Shown here: positions 8,886-17,773 of the stretch, piece by piece | How the letters are laid out: each line of letters begins with the position of its first letter | Numbering within the stretch: position 1 is the first letter of the stretch | DNA from: an uncultured Gammaproteobacteria bacterium | GTDB lineage: Bacteria > Pseudomonadota > Gammaproteobacteria > Pseudomonadales > Pseudohongiellaceae | Reading direction: 5' to 3' | Assembly (NCBI GenBank): GCA_903887045.1 | Contig: CAISOD010000003.1 | Location: 1-32,842 of the forward strand | DNA: 32,842 nt | Notes under the pieces: generated by a model | What the model saw: only the letters and a program-made list of their open reading frames with translations | Told to the model about the DNA's origin: nothing | The model's database searches: none | Program-made: the position numbers and the translations under genes

Positions 8886-10067
8886 ATGCCGGTATTTCGC
8901 TTGCTGCCCATTGTTTTGTTTGTCCTCGTGCTGCTGATGCCGGCATTGAGCGGTATCACGGGTTATACGATCAGTCCGCCGCTGGCGGAAAACCGCGTAC
9001 TGACAGCACGACCCGTCGCGACGGATTACTTCAACGAGGAAAAGCTGGACTGGCTGGGATATTCAACCCAATTCAATGGCTGGTTTTCCGACGGTTTTCC
9101 TACCCGGGACTTTTGGGTGCGATTGCACGGGCAAGTGCAGTACTCCTTGTTCCATGACTCCAATCGCGTGCACATAGGCCCGGAAAACTGGCTGTACTAC
9201 CGCAGCGTGCTCGATGTGGAAAATCCGAGTCTGGAGCGCATCAGCCAGCAGGAACGACAAGCGATGGCGCAAAGGCTGCAGCAGCTCTCCGCGCAGCTGG
9301 CAGCGCGCGGGATTACCCTTTACATCCTGCCGATGGCGCTAAAGGACTACTACTACCCGGAGTTCCTGCCCGCCAGCGGCAAACATGCCCTGCAGTTCCG
9401 TTTTTTCGACCTTTACATGGATGAACTGCTGGCCAACGGCGCAATCAAGGTGATTGATTCGCGCCCGATACTGCGGCAGGCCAAACAGTCAGGCCTGAAA
9501 ATTTTCCACCAGACTGATTTTCACTGGACTGATCCTGCCAGTGCCCGCGTGTTCCAAGCCTTGCTCGCAGCCATGGCGGAACAGGAACAAAAGCCGGCAT
9601 TGGCCAATCAATGGCAGGTGGAAACCGTGGAAATGGGCAACTGGTCGGGTGGTGAATCCAACGCCTTGCCATTGTTGTGGCCACGCACTGAAACCACGGT
9701 GGGTGCGCGTTTTACCGGCACGCCGACAGAGTTCACTGCGCAGACACCGCTGCCAGCCGGCGTCGAGTCAGCAGCAGTCACTTCAACCTCACGAGAAGAC
9801 TTGCTGGCGCCCGTGTTGATCTTTGGCGACAGCTTTTTTGATGGCGCCGAACGCGCGGGCTTCCTGAATTTTTTCCAGGCTTATACCCGCTCACGGGTCT
9901 GGACCTACGATCTGGTGGAGGCTTACCGCAACCGCCAGAGCGGCACGCGTTATCTGGTGCTGGAAAACATCACGGGGGCCATCTATGGCATGGATGCCGC
10001 GGTGACGAAGTTGATTGAAGAGTTGGCAACAGAACCCGCTGCTGCCCCCACTATGGTCAGTCCTTGA
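8886..10067 (+). CDS. AlgJ/AlgX-like SGNH-type O-acetyltransferase
   Basis: A 393-residue periplasmic protein anchored or exported by one N-terminal hydrophobic segment (residues 4-20). It carries the AlgJ/AlgX SGNH-fold landmarks: the Asp-x-His-Trp site in TDFHWTD (Asp211, His213) and the nucleophile loop FGDSFFDG (Ser316). Such enzymes take acetyl from the MBOAT partner and put it on a polysaccharide, as in alginate acetylation. It starts 9 bp after the MBOAT stop with GGGAG at a good distance from the ATG, so the two are surely cotranscribed. Its last 11 bp overlap the 3' end of the convergent cytochrome/propeller gene. The N-terminal GYTISPPLAENR segment is also typical of this family. 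Confidence 0.88.
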   Translation: MPVFRLLPIVLFVLVLLMPALSGITGYTISPPLAENRVLTARPVATDYFNEEKLDWLGYSTQFNGWFSDGFPTRDFWVRLHGQVQYSLFHDSNRVHIGPENWLYYRSVLDVENPSLERISQQERQAMAQRLQQLSAQLAARGITLYILPMALKDYYYPEFLPASGKHALQFRFFDLYMDELLANGAIKVIDSRPILRQAKQSGLKIFHQTDFHWTDPASARVFQALLAAMAEQEQKPALANQWQVETVEMGNWSGGESNALPLLWPRTETTVGARFTGTPTEFTAQTPLPAGVESAAVTSTSREDLLAPVLIFGDSFFDGAERAGFLNFFQAYTRSRVWTYDLVEAYRNRQSGTRYLVLENITGAIYGMDAAVTKLIEELATEPAAAPTMVSP

Positions 10068-11262
10068 TGGTAACCAACCCTATCTTGTTGGTGCTGCTCT
10101 GGTGAATCAGCAAGTTGCCGTCCTTGGTTACCCACATGTTGCGGACAATGCCGACACCGGACGGAATCGCCCAGCTCTGGAATTTTTCCGTCGCCGGATC
10201 GAAGCGCACCAGCGTGTCGGGCCGCACGCCGCTTTCGTTGTACCAGACCTTGTCGTCGATCACCGCGAGTGCATAAGGCGATGACTGCGCACCACTCGGT
10301 GAATCCCATTCCTTGATTTCACCCGTCGCCGGATTCAGCCGGCCAACCTTGCCCTGCGTGGAGTTTACGTACCAGACGATGCCGTCGCTGGCGATGTCAA
10401 GCCGGCGGATGCGCGAGGCGGTGTTGGGAATCTCGTAGTAGCGCACGGCGAGCGTTTCCGGATCGACGGCGCCGATCTTGTTGGTGCCGTTGTACGCCAC
10501 AAACAGCGTGCCGCTCTTTGCTACCTTGATGCCGTATGGGCGTGGTTCTGTCTGCACTTCTTTTACTTCGCCAGTCGCCGGATCAAGCATGCCGAGCATG
10601 TTGGAGTTCTGCGCGGTGAAGTACAGCTTGCCGTTGGGGTGAAAGGCGGCACTGTGCGGATCGGAAGCGGTGGTGGTGAATTGCGTGATCTGGCCGGTGG
10701 CGGGATCAAGCTTGCCGATGGTGCCGTTGCTGTTGCCGGTGTACCAGATGCTGCCGTCGGCGGCGGGCACGATGCTGTGCGGCCGCGCGCTGACCGGGAG
10801 TTTGAATTCTTCCATCTCGCCGGTTTTCGGGTCGAGCCGTCCCACCAGTGAGGCCCACATGCCGGTCCACCAGATCGAACCATCGGCCGCCTCCACTGGA
10901 TCGCGCGAGCGCTGGCCGAGTGTGGGCGCTTGCCATTCCTGTATTTCGATTTCGACGTTGCCGGTTATCAATACAGGTTTGCGGACGTTTTTTGCCGGCA
11001 GGTGTTGGGCCAGATAAGCGGCAATGGTGTTGGCCTGCGCTTCCGGCAGTTTCACCATGGTGCCGAACACGGCCTTACATTCGGCCGGCGTGTCGTAACC
11101 GGCCGAGCCGAGAATGTTGAATGCGGGATGACAGGCAAAGCAGACTGTCTGCAGCAGTTCCTTGCCTTCGCCGTCTGGCAAGTCGCCAACCGGCGGCTGG
11201 GCGTAGGCAGTGGCAGCAGCACCGATCGCGATCAGCAGTGCAAGGTGTTTGATGCGTTGCAT
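10057..11262 (-). CDS. Exported cytochrome c / Vgb-like beta-propeller fusion protein
   Basis: A 401-residue protein with a signal peptide (cleavage near AYA-Q, residue 21), a short cytochrome-like module with CFACH (Cys41, Cys44, His45), then a propeller from about residue 100 to the end. The propeller is built from about six repeats of the form DGSIWYTG...GTIGKLDPATGQI, as in virginiamycin B lyase (Vgb) and related lactonase-like proteins. Vgb is a C-O lyase, but most homologues are not tested, so this is a fold-level call. Two ATGs are possible (11268, 11262); AGAGAGG lies 1 nt before the first and 7 nt before the second, so 11262 is chosen. It is the last gene of the minus-strand run starting with the SRPBCC gene, and converges with the AlgJ-like gene with an 11-bp overlap. 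Confidence 0.85.
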   Translation of the reverse strand: MQRIKHLALLIAIGAAATAYAQPPVGDLPDGEGKELLQTVCFACHPAFNILGSAGYDTPAECKAVFGTMVKLPEAQANTIAAYLAQHLPAKNVRKPVLITGNVEIEIQEWQAPTLGQRSRDPVEAADGSIWWTGMWASLVGRLDPKTGEMEEFKLPVSARPHSIVPAADGSIWYTGNSNGTIGKLDPATGQITQFTTTASDPHSAAFHPNGKLYFTAQNSNMLGMLDPATGEVKEVQTEPRPYGIKVAKSGTLFVAYNGTNKIGAVDPETLAVRYYEIPNTASRIRRLDIASDGIVWYVNSTQGKVGRLNPATGEIKEWDSPSGAQSSPYALAVIDDKVWYNESGVRPDTLVRFDPATEKFQSWAIPSGVGIVRNMWVTKDGNLLIHQSSTNKIGLVTIKD

Positions 11263-11323
11263 GTCCATACCTCTCTTCGTTGGTAGTTCCGTAATGTTGG
11301 TAGTCCCGCAATGAAACCAAAGG

Positions 11324-12724
11324 TCAGAATTTGAAGATGTCTTCTACTGTCGGCTTCTGCATGCCTTGTTCGTGGTATTGCTCCCAGAGCGTCGCCCAGG
11401 GCCGCCCATACATGTCCGGAACCTCGTACTCGATCACCGTACCGGGGCTGACCGGAGTTCCAATGCCTGAAATCGGGAAAATGGACTGCACGCATTCGAT
11501 GAACGGTTGCGGATCGCCTTCCTCGAAGCCACTCTGCCGCGTGATGTTGCGAATGATGCGCACGGGTTCAACAAGGGCTTCGCGGTCGTACAGTACCGAC
11601 TCGTGATTGAGGCCAGGGAAGTTGCCGCTCTCATCCCGGTTCGGAGTGTAGATCTCGATGGTCTGCATGCGATTCGAAAACTCGAACGCCGCGTGGCTGG
11701 ACCAACCCTGGATATTGGAGGTCCAGGTAATCAGGCTATCGCCGTCCCAGAAGCCGATGGTCTCGCCGTACCAGCGCGGCACGTCGGCGCCGAGCCGGGG
11801 AACGGGCCCGTCCATATTGAATTCGCGGCCAATGTGGATGTTGGTAATGAAGTTGCGCGCCACCCCACCCTCGATCTGCACCAGGTTCGGGGTCACCAGG
11901 ATGGATTGTTCCCACAGCGCGGACTCGTGCCAACGGCGCAGGAAGCCTTCCGGCCAGCAGTATTGCGACGGCCACTGCGGCGCATTGCTGTGTCCATGGT
12001 GATAGGCCTCCTGCACCATGCGTTGCTGGTATTCCGGTGTCAGCAGCGACAGCACAGTGGGAATCTGCACGTGCCGCATCCGGATCCAGTACTGGTTGTC
12101 CGCACGCGCGGGATGCTGGTAGCGCCCTGTCCACTCGCCGGGCACCGTGGCGTAGGTATGTTGGGTCGGGCCACCGCGTCCGCGCGTTTCCTCCAGCAAG
12201 GCCGCGTAATGTTCCTGCGCGGTAAGGAACGGGTACGGACTCACGATCGACTCGCGCGGATAATCACGGTCGCAATATCCCCACGGAGCCGCTGCCGGTG
12301 GCTTGTCCCCTATCAAACCATCCTCGTCCCGGAAATCCTCGAGCGCGGCAGAGCTGTTGCAGCGGAAGTAGCGGGGATCGCTCCACAGCGCGCGATCCTG
12401 GTAGAAGTCTGTGGTGGTGAACAGGTCGACGGCGAGCGCTTCGATGCCCTCTGGCGTGGCGCCGTTGCGCGCTGCACCCACAAACCCGGTCTCCGGATCG
12501 CGCCGCGGATCAAACGGTATCTGCGTACGGTAGGCCGGATTACCGAGGCCCTGGCGCAGCGTCGCGCCAGTCATGTGATAGCCGTTCAAGTCATGCGCAA
12601 GCGGCCACGCGCGACCAACGCTTTCGAAGCCGATTTTCGCAAGCGTCTGCGCGATTGCGGAGGCCATCGGCAAAGTCATCAGCGCTGTCAGCATCAGGCC
12701 GTTGGCAAGCTTATCCAGGTTCAT
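11324..12724 (-). CDS. Secreted protein of unknown function, WDGD-motif type
   Basis: A 466-residue protein with a clear signal peptide (hydrophobic 8-20, cleavage after AIA-Q, residue 26). I do not recognise a named domain. Near residue 315 it reads PRWYGETIGFWDGDSLITWT, which resembles the HSVGRWEGDTLVVDT block shared by many unnamed secreted proteins of proteobacteria and acidobacteria, so it probably belongs to that broad group. It is rich in Trp, Tyr and Pro, consistent with an extracytoplasmic beta fold, and has three cysteines after the signal in the first half. AAGGAG lies 8 nt before ATG 12724. It sits between the tannase-like esterase and the cytochrome/propeller gene on the same strand, so it likely serves the same pathway. 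Confidence 0.75.
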   Translation of the reverse strand: MNLDKLANGLMLTALMTLPMASAIAQTLAKIGFESVGRAWPLAHDLNGYHMTGATLRQGLGNPAYRTQIPFDPRRDPETGFVGAARNGATPEGIEALAVDLFTTTDFYQDRALWSDPRYFRCNSSAALEDFRDEDGLIGDKPPAAAPWGYCDRDYPRESIVSPYPFLTAQEHYAALLEETRGRGGPTQHTYATVPGEWTGRYQHPARADNQYWIRMRHVQIPTVLSLLTPEYQQRMVQEAYHHGHSNAPQWPSQYCWPEGFLRRWHESALWEQSILVTPNLVQIEGGVARNFITNIHIGREFNMDGPVPRLGADVPRWYGETIGFWDGDSLITWTSNIQGWSSHAAFEFSNRMQTIEIYTPNRDESGNFPGLNHESVLYDREALVEPVRIIRNITRQSGFEEGDPQPFIECVQSIFPISGIGTPVSPGTVIEYEVPDMYGRPWATLWEQYHEQGMQKPTVEDIFKF

Positions 12725-12739
12725 TCGAACTCACTCCTT

Positions 12740-12781
12740 GAAAGTTGTAGACAGAAAGTTGGAGACAGAAAGTTATGGACC
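12740..12781. repeat. Three tandem 14-bp repeats upstream of the secreted-protein gene
   Basis: GAAAGTTGTAGACA, GAAAGTTGGAGACA and GAAAGTTATGGACC follow each other without gap. The first two differ at one base; the third has decayed at its 3' half. On the minus strand they begin 16 nt before the start codon of the gene at 12724, just upstream of its AAGGAG. They lie in the only sizeable gap between the tannase gene and this gene, so they could be a tandem operator, a leader element or simple slippage. Confidence 0.8.
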
Positions 12782-12811
12782 GACTACTTCAAGCAAGCTT
12801 TGGGCAAATCG

Positions 12812-14320
12812 TCATTCCCGCGCAGCAGGATTGCTGCAAGCAAAGTTGGCGGCGTCATCAACACTGCCAGTGCCATCGTAGGCTGCCGTTTCCGGCCACG
12901 CACACAGCGGCCGTGTGCGCACAGTCTTGCCTTCAACCACGCGGGCAGCCGGCACTGATTCAGGCATATCGCCATTTTCAACCCATTGTTCCAACGTCGT
13001 CAGCATGTCGAACTGATCAGTGCCTTCGCCGCCGCCGCAGTGCGCCATGCCGGGCACCATGAACAGACGGTAGTTGTCGCGGGCACTGGCGTCGGCAGCC
13101 AGCACACTTTCGTAATAGTCCACTGTGCTGCCGGGTGAAATCTGCGGATCGCCCCAGCCGTGGTACGACACGATGCGGCCGCCGCGCGCAAAGAATGGCG
13201 CCAGGTTGGTATCAAGCGCGTCCATCATGGCGCTGGCACTGCGGGTTGCTTCCACGGCAGCAGCCTGCCAGTCGAAACTGCGGAAATCCCACTCGGCATT
13301 GTTGTAGACGATGTAGCGGAACAGGTCGACACCGGGGCCAAACGGACGTTCGCCGGCCATGGTGTTCCAGCCAAGTTCACTGCCGGGTGAAAGACCAGCC
13401 ACGACTTTCCTGTTGCCGGGATTCATCTGCACATCGTTGTAGATCGCGCGCACTGTGGCGACTTCGCCGGCTGTCAGACAAGTGGCAGCACCGGCGGCAG
13501 CGCACTGCAACACCACCGGATCAAAATTGCAGCGGCGCGGATTTTCAATCAAGCCATCTTTGGCACCATCGAGCGCGTCACAGGCAGCAAGGGCTGCGCT
13601 GTGCACTAGCGGAAACTTTGCAGCCGGCAGCGGTGCTTCGGCCACCGCTTGCCCCACCCACACCGTTTGCAGTGCGCGGCCCGACCAGTTGAGTCCGGGT
13701 GAACCGGCCACGACACCATCGTAATCAGCGGGATACAGCTGCACTTCTTTCATCGCCTGCTTGCCGCCGGCCGAGCAACCCACGAAGTACGAGCGCTGCG
13801 GTGCGTTGCCATCGTAGAACGCGGTAGTGAGCGCCTTGCCCTGCACTGTCATCTCGTGCACGGCGCGATAACCGTAGTCGCTGAGCTTTTCGGGATGCCC
13901 AAAGGCAAAGCTGGCACTACCACCGGTGTGGCCGGTGTCGGTGCTGGCAGCGGCATAACCGCGAGCCAAAGCGGAGGCGAGTGCAGGGGTAGAGATTGAA
14001 CCCAGCCAGGCGCCATTGCCAACGCCCTGGAATTTGCCGTTCCAGCCTTCAATGGGCAGCCAGACTTCGATACGGATATCCGAATCAGCAGAGGGTGCGA
14101 TTGACGCCGTGACACGGCAGAACCCCGGCAGATTCTGGTAGGCAGTTGCCGGGCCAGCAGCCGGCTGGAAGGCCCCGGCGGCCACAATGGCCGCCGAGGT
14201 GATGGTGGTGTTGTCCAGCGCAAGCGCGGCCAGGCTTTCACAAGATGCAGCCTGCAACCGCCCGGCACTGGCGACCAATGCACCCAATATTCCGAGTCGT
14301 ACCAGCTTCATCTTGCACAT
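12812..14320 (-). CDS. Tannase/feruloyl esterase family exported esterase
   Basis: A 502-residue alpha/beta hydrolase of the tannase family, which splits ester bonds of galloyl, feruloyl or related aromatic acids. The signal peptide ends near residue 25. The family's CS-D-HC arrangement is complete: Ser183 next to Cys182 in VGCSAGG, Asp391 in YHGWGDP, and His427 next to Cys428 in GMAHCGGG; the two cysteines normally form a disulfide joining the active-site loops. A calcium-type loop, ACDALDGAKDGLIENP, is also present. Start ATG 14320 has GGAGG 4 nt upstream; an ATG at 14311 is possible. It lies between the SRPBCC gene and the unknown secreted protein, all on the minus strand, pointing to periplasmic hydrolysis of an aromatic ester. 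Confidence 0.9.
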   Translation of the reverse strand: MCKMKLVRLGILGALVASAGRLQAASCESLAALALDNTTITSAAIVAAGAFQPAAGPATAYQNLPGFCRVTASIAPSADSDIRIEVWLPIEGWNGKFQGVGNGAWLGSISTPALASALARGYAAASTDTGHTGGSASFAFGHPEKLSDYGYRAVHEMTVQGKALTTAFYDGNAPQRSYFVGCSAGGKQAMKEVQLYPADYDGVVAGSPGLNWSGRALQTVWVGQAVAEAPLPAAKFPLVHSAALAACDALDGAKDGLIENPRRCNFDPVVLQCAAAGAATCLTAGEVATVRAIYNDVQMNPGNRKVVAGLSPGSELGWNTMAGERPFGPGVDLFRYIVYNNAEWDFRSFDWQAAAVEATRSASAMMDALDTNLAPFFARGGRIVSYHGWGDPQISPGSTVDYYESVLAADASARDNYRLFMVPGMAHCGGGEGTDQFDMLTTLEQWVENGDMPESVPAARVVEGKTVRTRPLCAWPETAAYDGTGSVDDAANFACSNPAARE

Positions 14321-14404
14321 GCTGCCTCCGTTTATCGGGGATCTTGTTTTTATCGTGCTTTGTGCTTCAGGTAACTTCCTGCACCAGGATTTTGAGCAGG
14401 CAGC

Positions 14405-14905
14405 TTATGGGGCCTCTGCCATGTCTTTCATTACTTTCAGCAGGCCTTCGAACTGCGTGCGACGGCGCGTGACATCGGCATCCTTGGCAGCCTGATCGGC
14501 CTTGTCAGATACGTCCAGCATCAGTGTGTAGAGCATTTTGGAAGTGGTGGCGGTAACCGGACGCGCTTCCATGAAGCCGTGGTATTGATTGTAGAACTGG
14601 CCTTCGACCACCGGCTGCGTGTAGCCATACGACAGTTCGGTCTGTGCAACCAGGATTTCCTTGATACGACCGCCGGCGAGGTCACGCACGGTGCCGATGC
14701 CACCGTCGCCGGAAGTGATCACGCAATCGAGGTTCTTCGCCCATTTGGCGATATCGCAATAGGCGCCCACTTTTGCCCATACTTCTTTCGCAGGTTTGGC
14801 AATGTCGATTTCCATCGCAATGGTGACGTACTCAGGGGCCGCCAGCGCCGGAGCGGCGGCGGTTGTCAGGACAAGGGCAGCAAGCGTGGATTTGAAGCTG
14901 GACAT
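14405..14905 (-). CDS. Exported SRPBCC (START/polyketide cyclase-like) protein
   Basis: A 166-residue protein with a signal peptide (MSSFKSTLAALVL..., cleavage after ALA, about residue 22) followed by one SRPBCC domain: IDIAKPAKEVWAKVGAYCDIAKW at the start, GIGTVRDLAGGRIKEIL in the middle and an amphipathic C-terminal helix with FEGLLKVMKDM. The fold makes a deep pocket for hydrophobic ligands; some members are cyclases or carriers, others only bind. The frame is open 48 codons further upstream, but ATG 14905 has AGAGG 8 nt away and begins the signal peptide. It is the first gene of the minus-strand run and divergent from DUF1592 copy B. An exported SRPBCC domain suggests a periplasmic carrier or binding protein. 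Confidence 0.83.
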   Translation of the reverse strand: MSSFKSTLAALVLTTAAAPALAAPEYVTIAMEIDIAKPAKEVWAKVGAYCDIAKWAKNLDCVITSGDGGIGTVRDLAGGRIKEILVAQTELSYGYTQPVVEGQFYNQYHGFMEARPVTATTSKMLYTLMLDVSDKADQAAKDADVTRRRTQFEGLLKVMKDMAEAP

Positions 14906-15295
14906 ACTGTTTTCCTCTGCAGGGCTGTTAGTGGATATTGTTTTTCGGTTCTGTTCGGTTTCTGTCTGGTGGATGCGTGATAACCGGTAAAAGGACGCTT
15001 GTTCCGACAGCCCCGTCCCGGGCCGCCGGAGTATAGAGCAGATGTTCATTCCAGTGACCGCCCTGCCCCTGTTTCAGGGAGTGCAGCCTTCCATGTTTTT
15101 TCCACGATCCGCCTGACAGCAGGCAAACTGGATAGCGGTCTGTAAAGGTTAAGGCCGTGGCAGCGATACAGCAAAAAAGGCATACTCCCATCAGACAAGA
15201 TCACGCGTTTCAAACGTAAAACAAAACTAGCGTGTTCAGCTGCCCAGTAAATAGCGAAACCCGCAGCTCAATCAGAAAACAAAGAGTACAACAAG
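14906..15295. promoter_or_regulatory. Divergent control region between SRPBCC and DUF1592-B genes
   Basis: These 390 bp have no convincing gene; a frame open towards the SRPBCC gene lacks a ribosome site and any similarity. The region must hold promoters for both runs. On the minus strand TATACT (15035-15030) would make a good -10 box, but no clear -35 lies at the right distance. A short inverted repeat, CCCTG...CAGGG, is near 15060-15080. The last 100 bp before the DUF1592-B start are A-rich. I see no operator that I can name. Confidence 0.4.
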
Positions 15296-17737
15296 ATGAT
15301 CCTTCGCCGACTCCCCGTTTCCATTCTGCTTGCCCTCGGCACCACGTTTCCCGGTGCTGCCTTGCTTGCCGCTGACGCCAGCGAATGGCAGGTGGTTGAA
15401 GACTATTGCTTCAAGTGCCACAACACCGACGATTGGGCCGGCAGTCTTGCCCTCGACGCCCTGTCGCCTGACGACATCTCACACGACGCGAAAGTATGGG
15501 AAAACGCCCTGCGCAAACTACGCGGCGGCCTGATGCCACCATCCGGTGCCGAGCGTCCCTCGAATGAAGAAATCACCAAATTGGTGAGCTGGCTGGAAAC
15601 CACTATTGATACCGCTGCCAACGCCGATGAAGCGCCTGCCGGCCGCGTGCCGTTGCGCCGCCTGAATCGCCGTGAATATTCCAACGCCATCCGCGACCTG
15701 CTAGGCCTCGAAATCGACGCCAGCAAATACCTGCCGGTCGACAACCTCAAAGGCGGCTACGACAACAATGCTGAAGCGCTGCAGGTATCTCCCGCCTTCA
15801 TCGACCAGTACCTCAACGCTGCCCGCTCGATCGCGCACGATGCCATCGGCGACGAGCGCCCGATTCCCATCATGGAAACCTATGGCAACGTCGCCGACAT
15901 GATCATCTCGTTGCCGCCGCGCGGCATTGATGGCACCGGCTCGCAGCAGCGCCACAACCAGGGCATGCCGTTCGGCACCCGCGGTGGAGTGTCGGTAGAA
16001 CACAACTTCCTCGCCGACGGCGAATACGAACTGAGCATCGGTGACCTCGCCCTCGCGCGCGAAGTGCCGAACATGGAATTCGAGAACACCGTGGTGGCAC
16101 TGCTTGATGGCGTCGAGTTCTACCGCACTGAAATCGGCGGCGAACCCGACCATAAGTGGATCGACCAGATCCTCGACGACGGCGTGGCACAGATCAATGC
16201 CCGCCTGAAGAACATCCGCTTCCAGGCCCCCGCCGGCCAGCACAATGTCACCATCACCTTCATCCAGCGCTCGATGGCCGAAAGCGATGAACGCACCCGC
16301 ATTCCTGCACTTGAGGGCGGCCAGGATCGCGTACACGCCATCCATGCTCTGCAGATCCGCGGCCCGCTGAAAGTCACCGGCATGAGCGAAACCGAAAGCC
16401 GCAAGCGCATCTTCGTGTGCTATCCGCGTGAATCCACCGACGAAGCCGCCTGCGCCGATCAGATCATCACCAACATGGCTGAGCGCGCGTTCCGTCGTCC
16501 GCTGACCGAACAGGATCGCAGCGAACTGCTGGGCTTCTATGAGCGCTCACGCGCAGGCTCTGCGGATTTCGAAGCCGGTGTACGTGATGCCCTCAGTGCC
16601 ATTCTCGTAAGCCCGCACTTCGTCTACCGCGCCGAGACCGGCAACGAAACCGCCACTGCACTGGCATTGAGCAATTTTGAACTTGCCTCACGGCTGTCGT
16701 TCTTCCTGTGGAGCAGCGTGCCCGACGAAGAATTGTTGCAACTGGCCAACGACAACAAACTGCAGGACAAAGACGTGCTGCGTGCCCAGGTGCGCCGCAT
16801 GCTGGCCGACGAACGTTCGAAGACTCTGGTTACCGACTTTGCCGCCCAATGGCTCCACCTGTCGAAGCTCGATGAAATTTCGCCGAATGCCGGCTTGTTC
16901 CGTTATGCCAGCCGCGGCCTTGATCCACGCGCGATGTTCAAGGAAGAGTTGAACCTCTTCATCGACAGCGTGCTGCGCAGTGACCAGCCGGTGACCAAAC
17001 TCATCGACGCTGACTACACCTACCTCAACGAACGTCTGGCAATGCACTACGGCATCCAGGACGTCAAAGGCAGCCAGTTCCGCAAAGTGACGCTGAACGA
17101 TCCCAACCGTCGCGGTCTGCTGGGCAAAGGCGCCATTCTGATGCTGACCGCCAACCCGAACCGCACCTCGCCAGTACTGCGCGGCGTGTGGATTCTCGAC
17201 AAGTTGCTCGGTACACCAGCGCCGAATCCACCGCCAAACGTGGAAGCACTGCCGGAAAACGGCGTTGGCCAGGCCGCGATGACCGTGCGCCAGCGGCTTG
17301 AGATGCACCGCGCCAATCCGACCTGCTTCGCCTGCCACGGCTTCATGGACCCACTCGGCATGGCGCTGGAGAACTTCAATACCGTTGGCCAGTACCGCGA
17401 ATTCGATCCTGACACTCGTGGGCAGATCGACACCACTGGCGTACTGCCGGACGGCACGCCGATCCAGAGCGCTGCCGATCTGACAGCTGCACTGATGGCT
17501 CGCACCGACATGGTGGTGCAGTCGTTGACGATGAACCTGATGACCTATGCGCTTGGCCGTGAAGTGGACTATCGCGACATGCCAACCGTGCGCCGCATCG
17601 TTGATGCTGCCGCCGCCGAGGACAACCGCTTTGAGAGCATCCTTACCGAGATCGTCAGCAGCAATGCATTCCAGATGCGCGAAAGCAGCGTAACAAGCAG
17701 CGAAGAAACCAGCGCTGCCAAACAAGCCTCACTGTAG
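15296..17737 (+). CDS. Secreted di-heme DUF1587/DUF1592/DUF1588/DUF1585 protein, copy B
   Basis: An 813-residue paralogue of copy A with the same order of parts: signal peptide (to about residue 25), CFKCH (Cys38, Cys41, His42), DUF1587 with LRRLNRREYSNAIRDLLGLE, beta-rich centre with PFGTRGGVSVEHNF, DUF1592 with ASRLSFFLWSSVPDEELL, DUF1588 with NPTCFACHGFMDPLG (Cys677, Cys680, His681), and DUF1585 with LMTYALGREVDYRDMP. It is followed after 36 bp by a DUF1552 gene, the usual partner of this family. The ATG at 15296 has only a weak purine stretch (AAAGAG) upstream. Two heme sites and export point to a periplasmic redox protein; the reaction is not established as far as I know. Confidence 0.9.
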   Translation: MILRRLPVSILLALGTTFPGAALLAADASEWQVVEDYCFKCHNTDDWAGSLALDALSPDDISHDAKVWENALRKLRGGLMPPSGAERPSNEEITKLVSWLETTIDTAANADEAPAGRVPLRRLNRREYSNAIRDLLGLEIDASKYLPVDNLKGGYDNNAEALQVSPAFIDQYLNAARSIAHDAIGDERPIPIMETYGNVADMIISLPPRGIDGTGSQQRHNQGMPFGTRGGVSVEHNFLADGEYELSIGDLALAREVPNMEFENTVVALLDGVEFYRTEIGGEPDHKWIDQILDDGVAQINARLKNIRFQAPAGQHNVTITFIQRSMAESDERTRIPALEGGQDRVHAIHALQIRGPLKVTGMSETESRKRIFVCYPRESTDEAACADQIITNMAERAFRRPLTEQDRSELLGFYERSRAGSADFEAGVRDALSAILVSPHFVYRAETGNETATALALSNFELASRLSFFLWSSVPDEELLQLANDNKLQDKDVLRAQVRRMLADERSKTLVTDFAAQWLHLSKLDEISPNAGLFRYASRGLDPRAMFKEELNLFIDSVLRSDQPVTKLIDADYTYLNERLAMHYGIQDVKGSQFRKVTLNDPNRRGLLGKGAILMLTANPNRTSPVLRGVWILDKLLGTPAPNPPPNVEALPENGVGQAAMTVRQRLEMHRANPTCFACHGFMDPLGMALENFNTVGQYREFDPDTRGQIDTTGVLPDGTPIQSAADLTAALMARTDMVVQSLTMNLMTYALGREVDYRDMPTVRRIVDAAAAEDNRFESILTEIVSSNAFQMRESSVTSSEETSAAKQASL

Positions 17738-17773
17738 TCCCCCACTACCACAAGAACTGAAAGGGTAACGACC

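Noticed and set aside
11507-12958. 483-codon open frame antisense to the secreted-protein gene
   Set aside because: Arginine/alanine-rich shadow frame; the opposite strand has a signal peptide, a good ribosome site and consistent neighbours.
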